A stretch of 48,685 nt of DNA from Desulfurobacterium sp. (GCA_026988135.1 JALSLT010000065.1:1-48685); one strand, 5' to 3'. Positions 17,398 through 26,650 are shown, counted from the stretch's first letter. The notes: generated from the letters alone by a model not told the origin. Made by a program: numbers and translations.

Positions 17398-18705
17398 TTA
17401 TCTAACACTCATGTTGTATCTTTTAAGAGCCTGGTCAGCTTTTCTATCAGCTTCTTTAAGTACTGCTTTTATCGGTTTTCCGGCAAGAATTTCCTGAACA
17501 GCGTTTTCAATGATTGTTCTTATTTCAGGGAAGTTTCCTATTAAAGCTCCCTGTGTTGCTCTGTTTGGAATTGTTTGGAGTAGCTGGTCAAAAGCAGCTC
17601 TATATGCTGGGTGTTTATCAAACCATCTTTCAAACTTAAGAACCTTAACGGCACTCTCTCTTACAGGAAAGTAACCTGTTCCTTTGTGCCAGCGGACTTC
17701 GTTTTCTGTATTTGTAAACCAGAGTAGAAACTCTTTGGCTGCTTCAAGTTCTTTTTTCGGATGTCCTTTTGTAACCCATAGGCTTGCTCCGCCAACAACA
17801 ACCCCGTTTCTTTTTATACCGTCAGGTACCGGAAGGAATCCTGTACCGAGTTTAAACCCGTGTTCGTAAGCTGCATTCTCAAGAATTGTTACATCAGAAG
17901 TTGATGTTATAAGCATTGCTGCCTGCTGTGATACAAAGAGGTTGTTTGCTCCGTCCCAGTCTTCAGGTTTTCCTGAATAGGCGTAATAACCTTTGTCGTA
18001 AAGGTCTTTCCACCATTTCATGATTCTGTACATCGGTTTTGAATTGATGTAAATGTTTGTAGCTCTTGCCTTTCTTCCATTTTCATTATTGGCAAGTAGA
18101 GCTCCCTGCTCTGCTATCCACTGTTCAACAAACCATGAGTGGAGAGGCCATGTTATGCAGTAGCGAACACCTGCTTTTTTCAGTTTTACACAGGCATCAA
18201 CGATTTCGTCAAACGTTTTTGGGGGATTTTCAGGGTCAAGTCCCGCTTTTTTAAAGAGACTTTTGTTGTAATAAAGTATCGGGTTTGAAGAGTTGAAAGG
18301 AACAGAGTTGAAATTTCCTTTTATTCTGTAGTAGTTAGCAACAGGTTTTATAAAGTCGTTTAAAAGTGCGTAGTTTCCGGGTTTTACAAGATTCTGGAAA
18401 GGCATAAATATTCCAGAATCAAGAGCAAGCTGACTTCCAACTTCAAAAATCTGAACGATATGAGGTGCGTTGCCCTGCTTGTATGCAAGGATTGCAGAGT
18501 TCAGTGTGTCTCTGTAGCTTCCCTTATACTGGGCTTTTACCTCAATATTCGGGTGGGTGTAGTTGAAATCCTGAACCATCCTGTCAATGAATGCTGCTCT
18601 TGACCCACCCATTGCGTGCCAGAATGTGATGTGAATCTTTTCCTGTGCCAGTGCCGATGAAAAAGCTGTCAGCACTGCCATAAGTGCCATCAGAATTTTT
18701 TTCAT
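17398..18705 (-). CDS. ugpB: Extracellular solute-binding protein, glycerol-3-phosphate/sugar type
   Basis: A 435-residue periplasmic binding protein. The signal peptide MKKILMALMAVLTAFSSALA is probably cut after residue 20. The mature protein starts with IHITFWHAMGG, close to the FWHSM(E/G)G opening of UgpB, followed by FNYTHPNIEV, YKQGNAPHIVQIFEVG, and later AAMLITSTSDV and KGTGYFPVRESAV. These favour a glycerol-3-phosphate or glycerophosphodiester ligand, though related cluster 1 proteins bind oligosaccharides, so the substrate is inferred. A strong GGGAGGG precedes the ATG. It lies 14 bp after ugpC and is separated from the permeases by a hairpin. Confidence 0.9.
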   Translation of the reverse strand: MKKILMALMAVLTAFSSALAQEKIHITFWHAMGGSRAAFIDRMVQDFNYTHPNIEVKAQYKGSYRDTLNSAILAYKQGNAPHIVQIFEVGSQLALDSGIFMPFQNLVKPGNYALLNDFIKPVANYYRIKGNFNSVPFNSSNPILYYNKSLFKKAGLDPENPPKTFDEIVDACVKLKKAGVRYCITWPLHSWFVEQWIAEQGALLANNENGRKARATNIYINSKPMYRIMKWWKDLYDKGYYAYSGKPEDWDGANNLFVSQQAAMLITSTSDVTILENAAYEHGFKLGTGFLPVPDGIKRNGVVVGGASLWVTKGHPKKELEAAKEFLLWFTNTENEVRWHKGTGYFPVRESAVKVLKFERWFDKHPAYRAAFDQLLQTIPNRATQGALIGNFPEIRTIIENAVQEILAGKPIKAVLKEADRKADQALKRYNMSVR

Positions 18706-18719
18706 CTTTTTCCCTCCCC

Positions 18720-19739
18720 TTAAAGTTTTCTGCCTTCTCTATTGAAAAAGAGCAGTTGTTCTCTATTACAGTAAAGAGAAATCTTTTCACCTATGGTGTG
18801 TTTCCCTTCAATGGATTTAACATTTATCAGGGTTTCATTTACTTTTACAGAATAGATGGTTTCACTTCCGTGATATTCGCAGAAAACGATTTCTCCATCA
18901 CCTATCTTTATTTCTCTTCTTTCAAAAGAGATGGATTCAGGTCTTACTCCTGCTTTTTCGGCATTTTCAGGTAGCTTTATGTTGGAGTTTTTTATAAGGT
19001 TGATGTTGAATATGTTCATCGGTGGAGTTCCTATAAATTCTGCTACATAGATGGTTTTTGGGTTTTCGTAGATGGTTTTAGGGTCGGCATGCTGTTCTAT
19101 TTTTCCGTTATTTATAAGAATAATCTCATCGGCCATACTCATCGCTTCAATCTGGTCGTGGGTTACATAGATCACTGTTAAATTGAGTTTTTCCTGAAGA
19201 GATTTAAGCTCTTTTCTCATAGAACTTCTGAGTTTTGCATCAAGGTTTGAAAGAGGTTCGTCCATAAGGCATATAAGCCTTTCAGATATTATCGCTCTTG
19301 CAAGGGCAACTCTTTGACGTTGTCCCCCTGAAAGTTCTGATGGTTTTCTACCAAGGAGATTATCTATTTTGAGCATCTTTGTAACTGTAGATAATTTTTT
19401 TTCAATCTCTTCTTTTTTAACTTTTCTAATTTTAAGTCCAAATACTATGTTTTCCCTTACATTCATATGGGGAAAAAGGGCGTAGGATTGAAAAACCATT
19501 GAGATATTTCTTTTTGATGCTTCTTCCTGTGTTACATCTTTCCCGTTTATGAAAATCTTTCCACCAGTGGGAAAATCAAGCCCTGCAATCAATCTTAAAA
19601 GGGTTGTTTTCCCCGAACCGGATGCTCCAAGAATTACAGTAAAAGTTCCTTTTCTTATTGAAAAATTGATTTTTTCAAGAACTTTATTTTTACCGAAGCT
19701 TTTATTTACATTTTTAAGAGTTATCATTGCTTCTGCCAT
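18720..19739 (-). CDS. ugpC: ABC transporter ATPase, UgpC/MalK type
   Basis: A 339-residue ATPase. Walker A GASGSGKT is at 38-45, Q-loop Q84 in MVFQSYALFPHM, signature LSGGQRQRVALARA from 136, Walker B LMDEP at 158-162 with LSNLDAKLR, and switch His in YVTHDQIEAM. A C-terminal regulatory OB-type domain with GVRPESI is shortened relative to E. coli UgpC (about 356). It energises the UgpA/UgpE pair. It is the first gene of the minus-strand ugp run and diverges from the cytochrome peroxidase gene across 168 bp. Confidence 0.95.
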   Translation of the reverse strand: MAEAMITLKNVNKSFGKNKVLEKINFSIRKGTFTVILGASGSGKTTLLRLIAGLDFPTGGKIFINGKDVTQEEASKRNISMVFQSYALFPHMNVRENIVFGLKIRKVKKEEIEKKLSTVTKMLKIDNLLGRKPSELSGGQRQRVALARAIISERLICLMDEPLSNLDAKLRSSMRKELKSLQEKLNLTVIYVTHDQIEAMSMADEIILINNGKIEQHADPKTIYENPKTIYVAEFIGTPPMNIFNINLIKNSNIKLPENAEKAGVRPESISFERREIKIGDGEIVFCEYHGSETIYSVKVNETLINVKSIEGKHTIGEKISLYCNREQLLFFNREGRKL

Positions 19740-19834
19740 TTTTGTATCCCCTGTATTGCTAAAGGAAAGATACCAGTAGTTCTGTTAGTTTTTTGTTAAG
19801 TTTTTCGGGGTTACTTATTCTTGACGAATATCAC

Positions 19835-19862
19835 TTGCAAGTCTTTCTCAAAAAGATATAAT
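19835..19862 (+). promoter_or_regulatory. Sigma70-type promoter for the cytochrome c peroxidase gene
   Basis: TTGCAA (19835-19840), 16-bp spacer, TATAAT (19857-19862). The ATG is 45 bp downstream with GGAGGAAAGG as RBS. TTGCAA is self-complementary, so it could also serve a divergent ugpC promoter, though the minus-strand -10 at the right distance (TAAGTA) is poor. Confidence 0.7.
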
Positions 19863-19907
19863 TAACAGTGTAAAGAATACCCCCCAAACTTTTGAAGGAG
19901 GAAAGGG

Positions 19908-21101
19908 ATGAAAAAGTTATTATTATCTGTAACTGCCATGCTGGCTATCTCTGCATCAGCAAAGGCGGGAGTATGGGAAACAACATGTTCAAACTGTCAC
20001 GGAAGGGTTGCACCTTCAAAAACACAGATTCTTGAAAAATTTGCAACACCTGAAGACCTTGTGAAAAGGGCAAGAGAGCTTGTGAGTACCGGTGTTATGC
20101 CGAAAGGACTTCAGTTTGGGCTTGCGGCTAAAGAGCTTTATGGAAGAATGCCAAAAATGAAAGGTGTTCACATGCCACCTAAAACCGATAAATACACAAG
20201 GTTCTTTGAAGTTCTTCCCTCTACACCGCCAATTCCGGCTGACAATCCTATGACCGTTGCCAAGGTTAAGCTTGGAAAGATGCTCTATTTTGACCCAAGG
20301 CTTTCAAGGAGCAACCTTATCTCATGTAACACGTGCCACAACCTTTCAATAGGTGGTGATGACAACCAGAAAACCTCCATTGGTGACAAGTGGCAGAAAG
20401 GTCCAAGAAATGCTCCTACAGTGTTTAATTCTGCTTTCTTAAAAGTTCAGTTTTGGGATGGAAGGGCCGCTACACTTGAGGAACAGGCGAAAGGTCCTCT
20501 TACAGCTCATGTTGAGATGAATGCTACTCCTGAAATGGTTGTGAAAAAATTAAAAGCTATCCCTGCATACAGAGAGATGTTTAAGAAGGCTTTCCCCGGA
20601 GAAGTTAATCCGATAACTTTTGACAACGTTGCGAAAGCTATAGCTGTTTATGAAATGACTTTGATAACACCAAACTCTCCGTTTGACAGATATCTTTCGG
20701 GAGACAATAAAGCTTTAACAAGGGTGCAGGTTGAAGGAATGAAGTTGTTTGTTGATAAAGGTTGTGTGTCTTGCCATAGGGGATCAATCCTTTCTGATGG
20801 ATTATTTCATAAATTTAAAACAAACGATGATAAGGGAAGATATAAAGTTACCAAAAATAAAGCTGATATGTATAAGTTCAGAACTGCTCAGCTTAGAATG
20901 ATTTCTCAAACAGCGCCTTATTTTCACGATGGGTCTGTCAAAACTCTCGAAGCAGCTATTGACGTAATGGCCAAGAAGATGCTTAACGTTAAGCTTACAA
21001 AAAGTGAAACTTACAGAATCAGGAAATTCCTTGATTCCCTTACCGGACAAGTTCCGATGGAAGCGGTTGTTCTTCCTGTTCTTGATGATTCAAGTAGATA
21101 A
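19908..21101 (+). CDS. Three-heme di-heme-type cytochrome c peroxidase
   Basis: A 397-residue periplasmic protein of the CcpA/MauG family. The signal peptide ends near residue 20 (MLAISASAKA). Three CxxCH heme sites are visible: CSNCH at 27-31, CNTCH at 140-144 and CVSCH at 286-290. The last two with FDPRLSRSN, APTVFN, FWDGRA and TAPYFHDGSV are the classic bacterial cytochrome c peroxidase core, reducing H2O2 to water. The first heme is in an added N-terminal domain of about 75 residues with MPKG and HMPP segments that could supply a Met ligand. The gene stands alone, with its own promoter and a strong terminator. Confidence 0.95.
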   Translation: MKKLLLSVTAMLAISASAKAGVWETTCSNCHGRVAPSKTQILEKFATPEDLVKRARELVSTGVMPKGLQFGLAAKELYGRMPKMKGVHMPPKTDKYTRFFEVLPSTPPIPADNPMTVAKVKLGKMLYFDPRLSRSNLISCNTCHNLSIGGDDNQKTSIGDKWQKGPRNAPTVFNSAFLKVQFWDGRAATLEEQAKGPLTAHVEMNATPEMVVKKLKAIPAYREMFKKAFPGEVNPITFDNVAKAIAVYEMTLITPNSPFDRYLSGDNKALTRVQVEGMKLFVDKGCVSCHRGSILSDGLFHKFKTNDDKGRYKVTKNKADMYKFRTAQLRMISQTAPYFHDGSVKTLEAAIDVMAKKMLNVKLTKSETYRIRKFLDSLTGQVPMEAVVLPVLDDSSR

Positions 21102-21128
21102 ATTATCAACTTGGACTTTTAAAAGCAT

Positions 21129-21157
21129 GGGGAGCCACGTGCTCCCCTTTTCTTTTT
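21129..21157 (+). terminator. Intrinsic terminator after the peroxidase gene
   Basis: GGGGAGC (21129-21135), CACGT loop, GCTCCCC (21141-21147), then TTTTCTTTTTC. A 7-bp GC-rich stem followed by a T-rich tail. Confidence 0.88.
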
Positions 21158-21206
21158 CTGGTAAAATTACTCTGGTGTGAATTTTCGTTCACTAGGAGAA
21201 GTTTTT

Positions 21207-22379
21207 ATGAGAAGATGGATGCTTGTTTTTGTTGGTTTTCTTTTTCTTTTTTCCTGTCAGTATTTTGAGAAAGAGGAAAAAACGATTTATGTAAGCGGAA
21301 GGATTGAGAGTGAAGAGATAGATATAGGGACTAAACTGCCCGGAAGGCTAAAAGAGATTCTCGTTAATGAAGGAGATAGCGTCAAAGAAGGTCAGATTAT
21401 TGCTGTTTTTGAAGCTAAAGATGTTGATGCAAAGCTTAAACAGGCAGAGACCGGCATAAAAGTTGCAAGGTCAGTTGCTTTTGCAAAGGAGAAGGAGATT
21501 GCTATCTATTCTGCAAAAGTGAAAGCCTTTGAGAACAGAAAGGAAGCTTTTAAAAAAGATATAGATGAACAGATAAAAATAGCTAAGAAGAAAAAAGTAC
21601 TTGCTGAAAATGACGTTGTTCTTGCAAAGAAAGCTTATGATAAAGCAAAATCTGTTTTTGAAAAAGCGAAGTCTGACTTTGAAAGGTTTAAAGTTTTATA
21701 TGAAAAGAAAATTATTTCCCGGGCAGATTTTGATAAAGTGAAAACCGCTTTTGAAGTGGCAAGAGCTGACCTTGAAAGTGCAAAGGAAAATCTCAAAAAG
21801 GCTGAAACGGCGGTAAAGATTGCTGAATCCGGAGTTAAGATTGCTTTAAGCAAAGGGAAAGAGATTGATGCTCTGAACAATGAGATAGACTCTCTTAAAG
21901 GGATTGTTGAAGCAAAAAAGAGAGAATACCAATCATTTCTTGAAAGGGTAAAGCAGGCTGAAGCGGTTTATGATGAGGTAAAAGCAAACCTTGAGGAGAC
22001 AGTTATTAAATCTCCTGTTGATGGTGTTGTTACGGTTAAATATGTTAATGTGGGAGAGGTTGTTCCTGCAGGTTTTAGAATAGTTTCTGTTGTTAATTTG
22101 AATAATGTTTATCTTAAAGGTTATATTCCGGAGAAAAAGATAGGTCTTATAATGATAGGACAACCTGCCTATGTGGCTGTTGATGCCTATCCCGATAGAA
22201 AATTTTCTGCCCATGTGAGTTATATCTCTCAAAAGGCAGAGTTTACACCGAAAGAGGTGCAGACAAAAGAGGAAAGGGTAAAAGAGGTTTTTGCTGTAAA
22301 GCTTCAAATTAAAGAAAATTCCGATGGAATTTTAAAACCGGGAATGCCGGCAGATGGGTATATAGAGCTTTCAAAATGA
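21207..22379 (+). CDS. HlyD-family periplasmic adaptor lipoprotein of an ABC-2 exporter (YbhG-like)
   Basis: A 390-residue membrane fusion protein. The N-terminus MRRWMLVFVGFLFLFSC looks like a lipoprotein signal with C17 as lipidation site. Next comes the first half of a biotinyl-lipoyl-like domain (GTKLPGRLKEILVNEGDSVKEGQ), a long Lys/Ala/Glu-rich coiled-coil hairpin (about 75-270), the second half (VKSPVDGVVT-like: VIKSPVDGVVTVKYVNVGE) and a beta-barrel. It would bridge the inner-membrane exporter to the outer membrane. I use ATG 21207 with TAGGAGAAG upstream; a GTG at 21177 is less likely. It overlaps the ATPase gene by 4 bp. Confidence 0.9.
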   Translation: MRRWMLVFVGFLFLFSCQYFEKEEKTIYVSGRIESEEIDIGTKLPGRLKEILVNEGDSVKEGQIIAVFEAKDVDAKLKQAETGIKVARSVAFAKEKEIAIYSAKVKAFENRKEAFKKDIDEQIKIAKKKKVLAENDVVLAKKAYDKAKSVFEKAKSDFERFKVLYEKKIISRADFDKVKTAFEVARADLESAKENLKKAETAVKIAESGVKIALSKGKEIDALNNEIDSLKGIVEAKKREYQSFLERVKQAEAVYDEVKANLEETVIKSPVDGVVTVKYVNVGEVVPAGFRIVSVVNLNNVYLKGYIPEKKIGLIMIGQPAYVAVDAYPDRKFSAHVSYISQKAEFTPKEVQTKEERVKEVFAVKLQIKENSDGILKPGMPADGYIELSK

Positions 22380-24217
22380 AAGTTGTTTCAGTAGAAAACC
22401 TTAAAAAAACTTACAATCGGGGTAAAGTGGTTGCAGTTGATGGTATCTCTTTTTCTGTTGATAGAGAGGAGATATACATTTTTGTAGGTCCCGATGGTGC
22501 CGGGAAATCTTCAACGTTAAAAGTTGTGGCAGGCGTTTTGTGCTATGATGATGGAAAGGTTAAGCTTTTTGGTCAGGATATAAGAAGCGATAGGGTTGTT
22601 GAAAAACTGAAGGATAAAATAGCTTTTATGCCTCAGGGACTTGGTTTAAACCTTTACCACACCCTTTCCATTGAGGAAAATATCAACTTTTTTGCTGACC
22701 TTCATGATGTTCCTTATGATGTTAGAGAAAGGAGAAAAAAGCTCCTTCTTGAAGCAACAGGGCTTTTGCCCTTTAAAGACAGAGATGCCGGTAAACTTTC
22801 CGGTGGTATGATGCAAAAGCTGGGTATCTGCTGCAGTTTAATCCACACACCTGAACTTATAATTCTTGATGAGCCAACTACGGGCGTTGACCCTGTTTCA
22901 AGGCGGGAGTTGTGGAAGCTGATATACAGGTTTGTCAAAGAGGAGGGAATTACAGCCCTTATTTCTACCTCTTACCTTGATGAGGCTGAAAGAAGTACTA
23001 CTCTTTCAATAATGAAATCCGGAAAACTTATCGTTACGTCGTCGCCAGAATTTCTCCTTGAAAAAAAGATAGATGTTTACGAGGCTGAAGGTGAAGATGT
23101 TGAGAAGGCTTACGATATTGCGTGGGGATGTTTTAAAATTCCAAGACTTAAAGGAAAGGTTTTAAGATTTGTTGCTGATGATATTTCTCCTGTTAGCAAT
23201 CTTTCTCTTTCTGTAAAAAAAGTTGAACCTTCTGTTGAAGATGTTTTTCTTTTAAATACAGGGCTAAAGAGAGTAAAACTTGAGCCTTTCTTTAAGATTA
23301 GCTTCGATATTCCTGATGAAGCGATAGTTGCTAAAAATGTTGTGAAAAATTTTGGCAATTTTACAGCTGTTGATAATGTTTCTTTTACTGTGAAAAAGGG
23401 AGAGATATTTGGGCTTCTTGGTCCAAACGGTGCAGGAAAAACAACTCTGATAAAGATGATGACAGGGCTTTACAATCCGACTTCTGGCGAATGTTTTATA
23501 GCAGGTTTTAAAGGTGAAAAGATAAAGCAGGTTATAGGTTATATGTCTCAGAAATTTTCCCTTTATTCAGATTTAACTGTTTATGAGAACATGGTTTTAT
23601 GGGGTAAGATATACAACGTTCACGGTGCCATTTTAAAAAGTAGAATAAAGGAAGCTTTAAGAATGGTTGACCTTGAGAAGTACAGAAACTCAGTAGTTGA
23701 ATCTCTTCCCCTTGGAATAAAACAGCGGCTTGCATTGATGTGTGCTGTTATTCACGGTCCCGCTGTTCTTTTTCTTGATGAGCCGACATCTGGTGTTGAT
23801 CCTGCAGAAAGAGACGCTTTCTGGCAGATAATCAGATTTCTTGCAAGAGAGATAAGTGTAACGGTTATAGTAACAACCCACTATATGGATGAAGCGGAAT
23901 ATTGCGACAGAATTTTGCTTATGAATAGGGGAAGAACGATAGCTTTTGGTACTCCTTCATCTCTTAAATCGGAAACGTTAAAAAAGATAGGCATGATATA
24001 TGAGGTGAAAACCGAAAATCCGTTTAGTGATGTTGATAAGCTAACCAAAAAAGGGTTTAATGCCGTGCTTTACGGTAGAAAGATACGAATCTACTCGAAG
24101 GGTATATTGTCACCTTCGGAGATAGAAAAGATTGGCGTTAAAGTTTTTTCTTTTAAAGAAGGTGACGTGTCAATGGAAGATGTTTTTGTTTTTGCGGTGG
24201 GGAGCGATGAATTTTAA
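22376..24217 (+). CDS. ABC exporter ATPase with two fused nucleotide-binding domains (YbhF-like)
   Basis: A 613-residue protein of two ATPase domains. The first has Walker A GPDGAGKS at 38-45, signature LSGGMMQKLGICC and Walker B LIILDEPTTGVDP. The second (from about 315) has LGPNGAGKTT, a degenerate signature LPLGIKQRLALMCA, and LFLDEPTSGVDP. This tandem layout with an HlyD gene before and two ABC-2 permeases after matches the E. coli ybhGFSR drug/cation exporter type. In the second signature LSxG is LPLG, which is seen in this family. The ATG overlaps the adaptor stop. Substrate unknown. Confidence 0.94.
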   Translation: MKVVSVENLKKTYNRGKVVAVDGISFSVDREEIYIFVGPDGAGKSSTLKVVAGVLCYDDGKVKLFGQDIRSDRVVEKLKDKIAFMPQGLGLNLYHTLSIEENINFFADLHDVPYDVRERRKKLLLEATGLLPFKDRDAGKLSGGMMQKLGICCSLIHTPELIILDEPTTGVDPVSRRELWKLIYRFVKEEGITALISTSYLDEAERSTTLSIMKSGKLIVTSSPEFLLEKKIDVYEAEGEDVEKAYDIAWGCFKIPRLKGKVLRFVADDISPVSNLSLSVKKVEPSVEDVFLLNTGLKRVKLEPFFKISFDIPDEAIVAKNVVKNFGNFTAVDNVSFTVKKGEIFGLLGPNGAGKTTLIKMMTGLYNPTSGECFIAGFKGEKIKQVIGYMSQKFSLYSDLTVYENMVLWGKIYNVHGAILKSRIKEALRMVDLEKYRNSVVESLPLGIKQRLALMCAVIHGPAVLFLDEPTSGVDPAERDAFWQIIRFLAREISVTVIVTTHYMDEAEYCDRILLMNRGRTIAFGTPSSLKSETLKKIGMIYEVKTENPFSDVDKLTKKGFNAVLYGRKIRIYSKGILSPSEIEKIGVKVFSFKEGDVSMEDVFVFAVGSDEF

Positions 24218-25325
24218 AAAGGTTAAAACAATAGTGATTAAAGAGTTTAAAGAGATGCTAAAAGATAAAATAGGTGCACTTGTTATATTTCTTGTTCCCA
24301 TCTCTACAATGCTTATTTTTGGTTACGGTATGAGGCTTGATGTTGATAAGATTCCTTTTGTTATTGTTGACAGAGATCATTCCACTTTAAGTAGAGAGCT
24401 TGTTTATAAACTTTCTGCTACAAAGGAGTATTTTAAATTTGTCGGGGAGGTTCCTTCTGAAAAAGTGATAGATAGGATGATTTTGAAGGATAAAGCCCGA
24501 TTTGGTGTTGTTATTCCTGAAAATTTTGAAAGAGATATAAAGAGCGGAAAAAACAGAAAAATACTTGTTTTGATTGACGGAACATTTCCCTATAGGGGAG
24601 AGATGGCAAAAAGCTATGTGGTGGCTGTTGTTAATCAGCTTAACCTTGAAAGGCTTGAAAAGTTTCATAAAGGTAGTGTTCCTGTTGAGCTTAAAACAAG
24701 ATACTGGTTTAATGAGAGTTTGAAACAGGAATATTTGATGGCGGCAGGAACTATGGCAGTTGTTCTTTTTATGTCACCGGCTATTGTTGCTTCTCTACTG
24801 ATTGCAAAAGAGAGGGAAAGAGGGTCTATATACAACATCTATACCTCATCAATTACAGCTATGGACTATCTTTCAGGAAAGCTTCTTTACACATTTTTTA
24901 TCTCATGTATCAACTTTTTGATAATTTTCTTTCTTGCTCTTTATCTTTTTAAGGTCCCTTTTAAAGGAGATCTTGCCGTTTTTGTATTTTCATCGTTTCT
25001 CTTTATACTTGTCTCTGCTGCGTTTGGACTTTTTCTTTCAACATTTCTTAAAACGCAGGTTTCAGCTTTTGTTGGTTCTATAATTCTTACAATTGTTCCT
25101 TCGATTCTTTATTCAGGATATATGACTCCCATAAGTGCAATGAACAGGAGTGGGCTTTTAATGGCTCATATGATTCCAACATTTTATTATATGAAGATTT
25201 TGAAAGGGTGCTTTTTTAAAAATACAGGTTTTGTTGTTCTTTTACCATACATTAGTGCTCTTACAGGGTTCTTTTTACTGTTTTTCGGACTTAATGTGAA
25301 ATTTTTTAAAAAGAGAGAAAAATGA
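24207..25325 (+). CDS. ABC-2 exporter permease (YbhS-like)
   Basis: A 372-residue inner-membrane protein of the ABC-2 type. It has an N-terminal TM (GALVIFLVPISTMLIFGYGM), a large periplasmic domain (about 45-175) and five C-terminal TMs, including KERERGSIYNIYTSSI, the cytoplasmic contact helix of the family. I choose ATG 24207 (GTGGGGAG upstream), which overlaps the ATPase gene by 11 bp. It overlaps the next permease by 4 bp, so the two are probably made as a heterodimer. Confidence 0.9.
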   Translation: MNFKKVKTIVIKEFKEMLKDKIGALVIFLVPISTMLIFGYGMRLDVDKIPFVIVDRDHSTLSRELVYKLSATKEYFKFVGEVPSEKVIDRMILKDKARFGVVIPENFERDIKSGKNRKILVLIDGTFPYRGEMAKSYVVAVVNQLNLERLEKFHKGSVPVELKTRYWFNESLKQEYLMAAGTMAVVLFMSPAIVASLLIAKERERGSIYNIYTSSITAMDYLSGKLLYTFFISCINFLIIFFLALYLFKVPFKGDLAVFVFSSFLFILVSAAFGLFLSTFLKTQVSAFVGSIILTIVPSILYSGYMTPISAMNRSGLLMAHMIPTFYYMKILKGCFFKNTGFVVLLPYISALTGFFLLFFGLNVKFFKKREK

Positions 25326-26428
25326 GAGATTTTTTTGAGCGGTTTAAAATTCTTGTGTGGAAAGAGCTTATTCAATTTGTAAGAAGTAAGGGTTTGCTTA
25401 TTTTTGCGATTTATGCGTTTACCCTTGATATATATTTTGCTGCTACAGGTATATCTTTGACTCTTAAAAACGCGAAGTTTTATGTTCAGGATATGGATAT
25501 GACCTCCGTTTCAAGAGAGTATGCCTATAAGTTTCAAAAGCCCTATTTCAATTTTCAGGGGTATATACTTGATGATAAACAGATAGAGAAGCTACTCATT
25601 GATGATAAAGCAATAGCGGTTCTTCGTATTCCCGACGGTTTTGAGAGAGACTTTAAGCATGGAGAGGGTGAATTAGGAATGATAATTAACGGGGCGGAGA
25701 TAGTTTCCAGTTATCTATTTTCAGCCTACGCCGCACAGATAACCTATAACTTTATAATGGAGCATTTTCCGATAAAGGGGATAGGGTTGATAGAGCCCGA
25801 GAGGAGGCTCTATTTTAATCAAAATGCTTCAAGTAAAGATTTTATGGGAATTTCAGAACTTTTGACAATAGTAACTCTTTTTCTTCTTATTCTTCCTTCC
25901 TCTGCTATAATACGGGAGAAGGAGAGGGGGAATATTGAGATGCTTGTTGTTTCTCCTGTTCGCAACTATACCTTTATGCTTGCAAAGGTTGTTTCCATGT
26001 CTATTGTGATACTTCTGTGTACCGTTTTTTCAATTTTATTTATCTTAAAAGGAGTTTTAGGTATTCATGTCAAGGGGAATCTCCTTGAATTTTCCTTTTT
26101 TACATTAATATTTGTTTTTGCTGCATCAGGGCTTTCTATGTTTATTGCCGCCATTTCGAAAAATATGCTTCAAGTTTCTCAGCTTTCTATTCTTGTACTT
26201 GTTCCGATTCTATACCTTTCTGGTTCCTGGACACCGATAGAGGCGATGCCGAAACTTTTACAGTATCTCTCCTATCTTTCCCCTTTGAAATACTACATAG
26301 ATGGGGCTTTCGGGATTTTAATAAAGGGACTTTCTTTGAAATATATATGGAAAGATTTTTTAGGCCTTCTGGTTCTCGGTTTTGCCGTATTTTCAGCGGG
26401 TAGTTATTTTCTCTCCCGTCGGGTATAA
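25322..26428 (+). CDS. ABC-2 exporter permease (YbhR-like)
   Basis: A 368-residue ABC-2 permease, second half of the exporter. It has an N-terminal TM (GLLIFAIYAFTLDIYFAATGI), a periplasmic domain, the contact motif REKERGNIEMLVVSPVRNY, and a C-terminal TM block with SGSWTPIEAMPKLLQYLSYLSPLKYY. Length and layout match YbhR/YbhS proteins. It closes the four-gene exporter run; the following 222 bp contain no strong terminator. Confidence 0.9.
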   Translation: MRDFFERFKILVWKELIQFVRSKGLLIFAIYAFTLDIYFAATGISLTLKNAKFYVQDMDMTSVSREYAYKFQKPYFNFQGYILDDKQIEKLLIDDKAIAVLRIPDGFERDFKHGEGELGMIINGAEIVSSYLFSAYAAQITYNFIMEHFPIKGIGLIEPERRLYFNQNASSKDFMGISELLTIVTLFLLILPSSAIIREKERGNIEMLVVSPVRNYTFMLAKVVSMSIVILLCTVFSILFILKGVLGIHVKGNLLEFSFFTLIFVFAASGLSMFIAAISKNMLQVSQLSILVLVPILYLSGSWTPIEAMPKLLQYLSYLSPLKYYIDGAFGILIKGLSLKYIWKDFLGLLVLGFAVFSAGSYFLSRRV

Positions 26429-26504
26429 CGACTTCTTTTTGATTTCTTTCCCCTATTTAATTATAAGATACTGTATGATATTTGTGTGGAGGTAGATACT
26501 TCTA

Positions 26505-26517
26505 TATGGCTTATAAT
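26505..26517 (+). promoter_or_regulatory. Possible -10 region in the leader of the 26651 gene
   Basis: TATGGCTTATAAT, with TATAAT at 26512-26517, identical to the 13-mer ahead of mutS2. It is 134 bp before the ATG. The rest of the 222-bp gap (26429-26650) holds AT-rich sequence and a second weak -10-like TATGAT at 26551-26556. No RNA gene was recognised. Confidence 0.25.
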
Positions 26518-26650
26518 AGAGCTATTAGAGTAACGTGGAAAAGTTAGAGTTATGATAGAATGGAGTTTGTGCAGTTTTGCCAACACTCCTGGTTTATCAT
26601 TTAAAAAATAGCCGGGAATTCTATTTCTCATAGCTAATTCGGAGGGAGAG

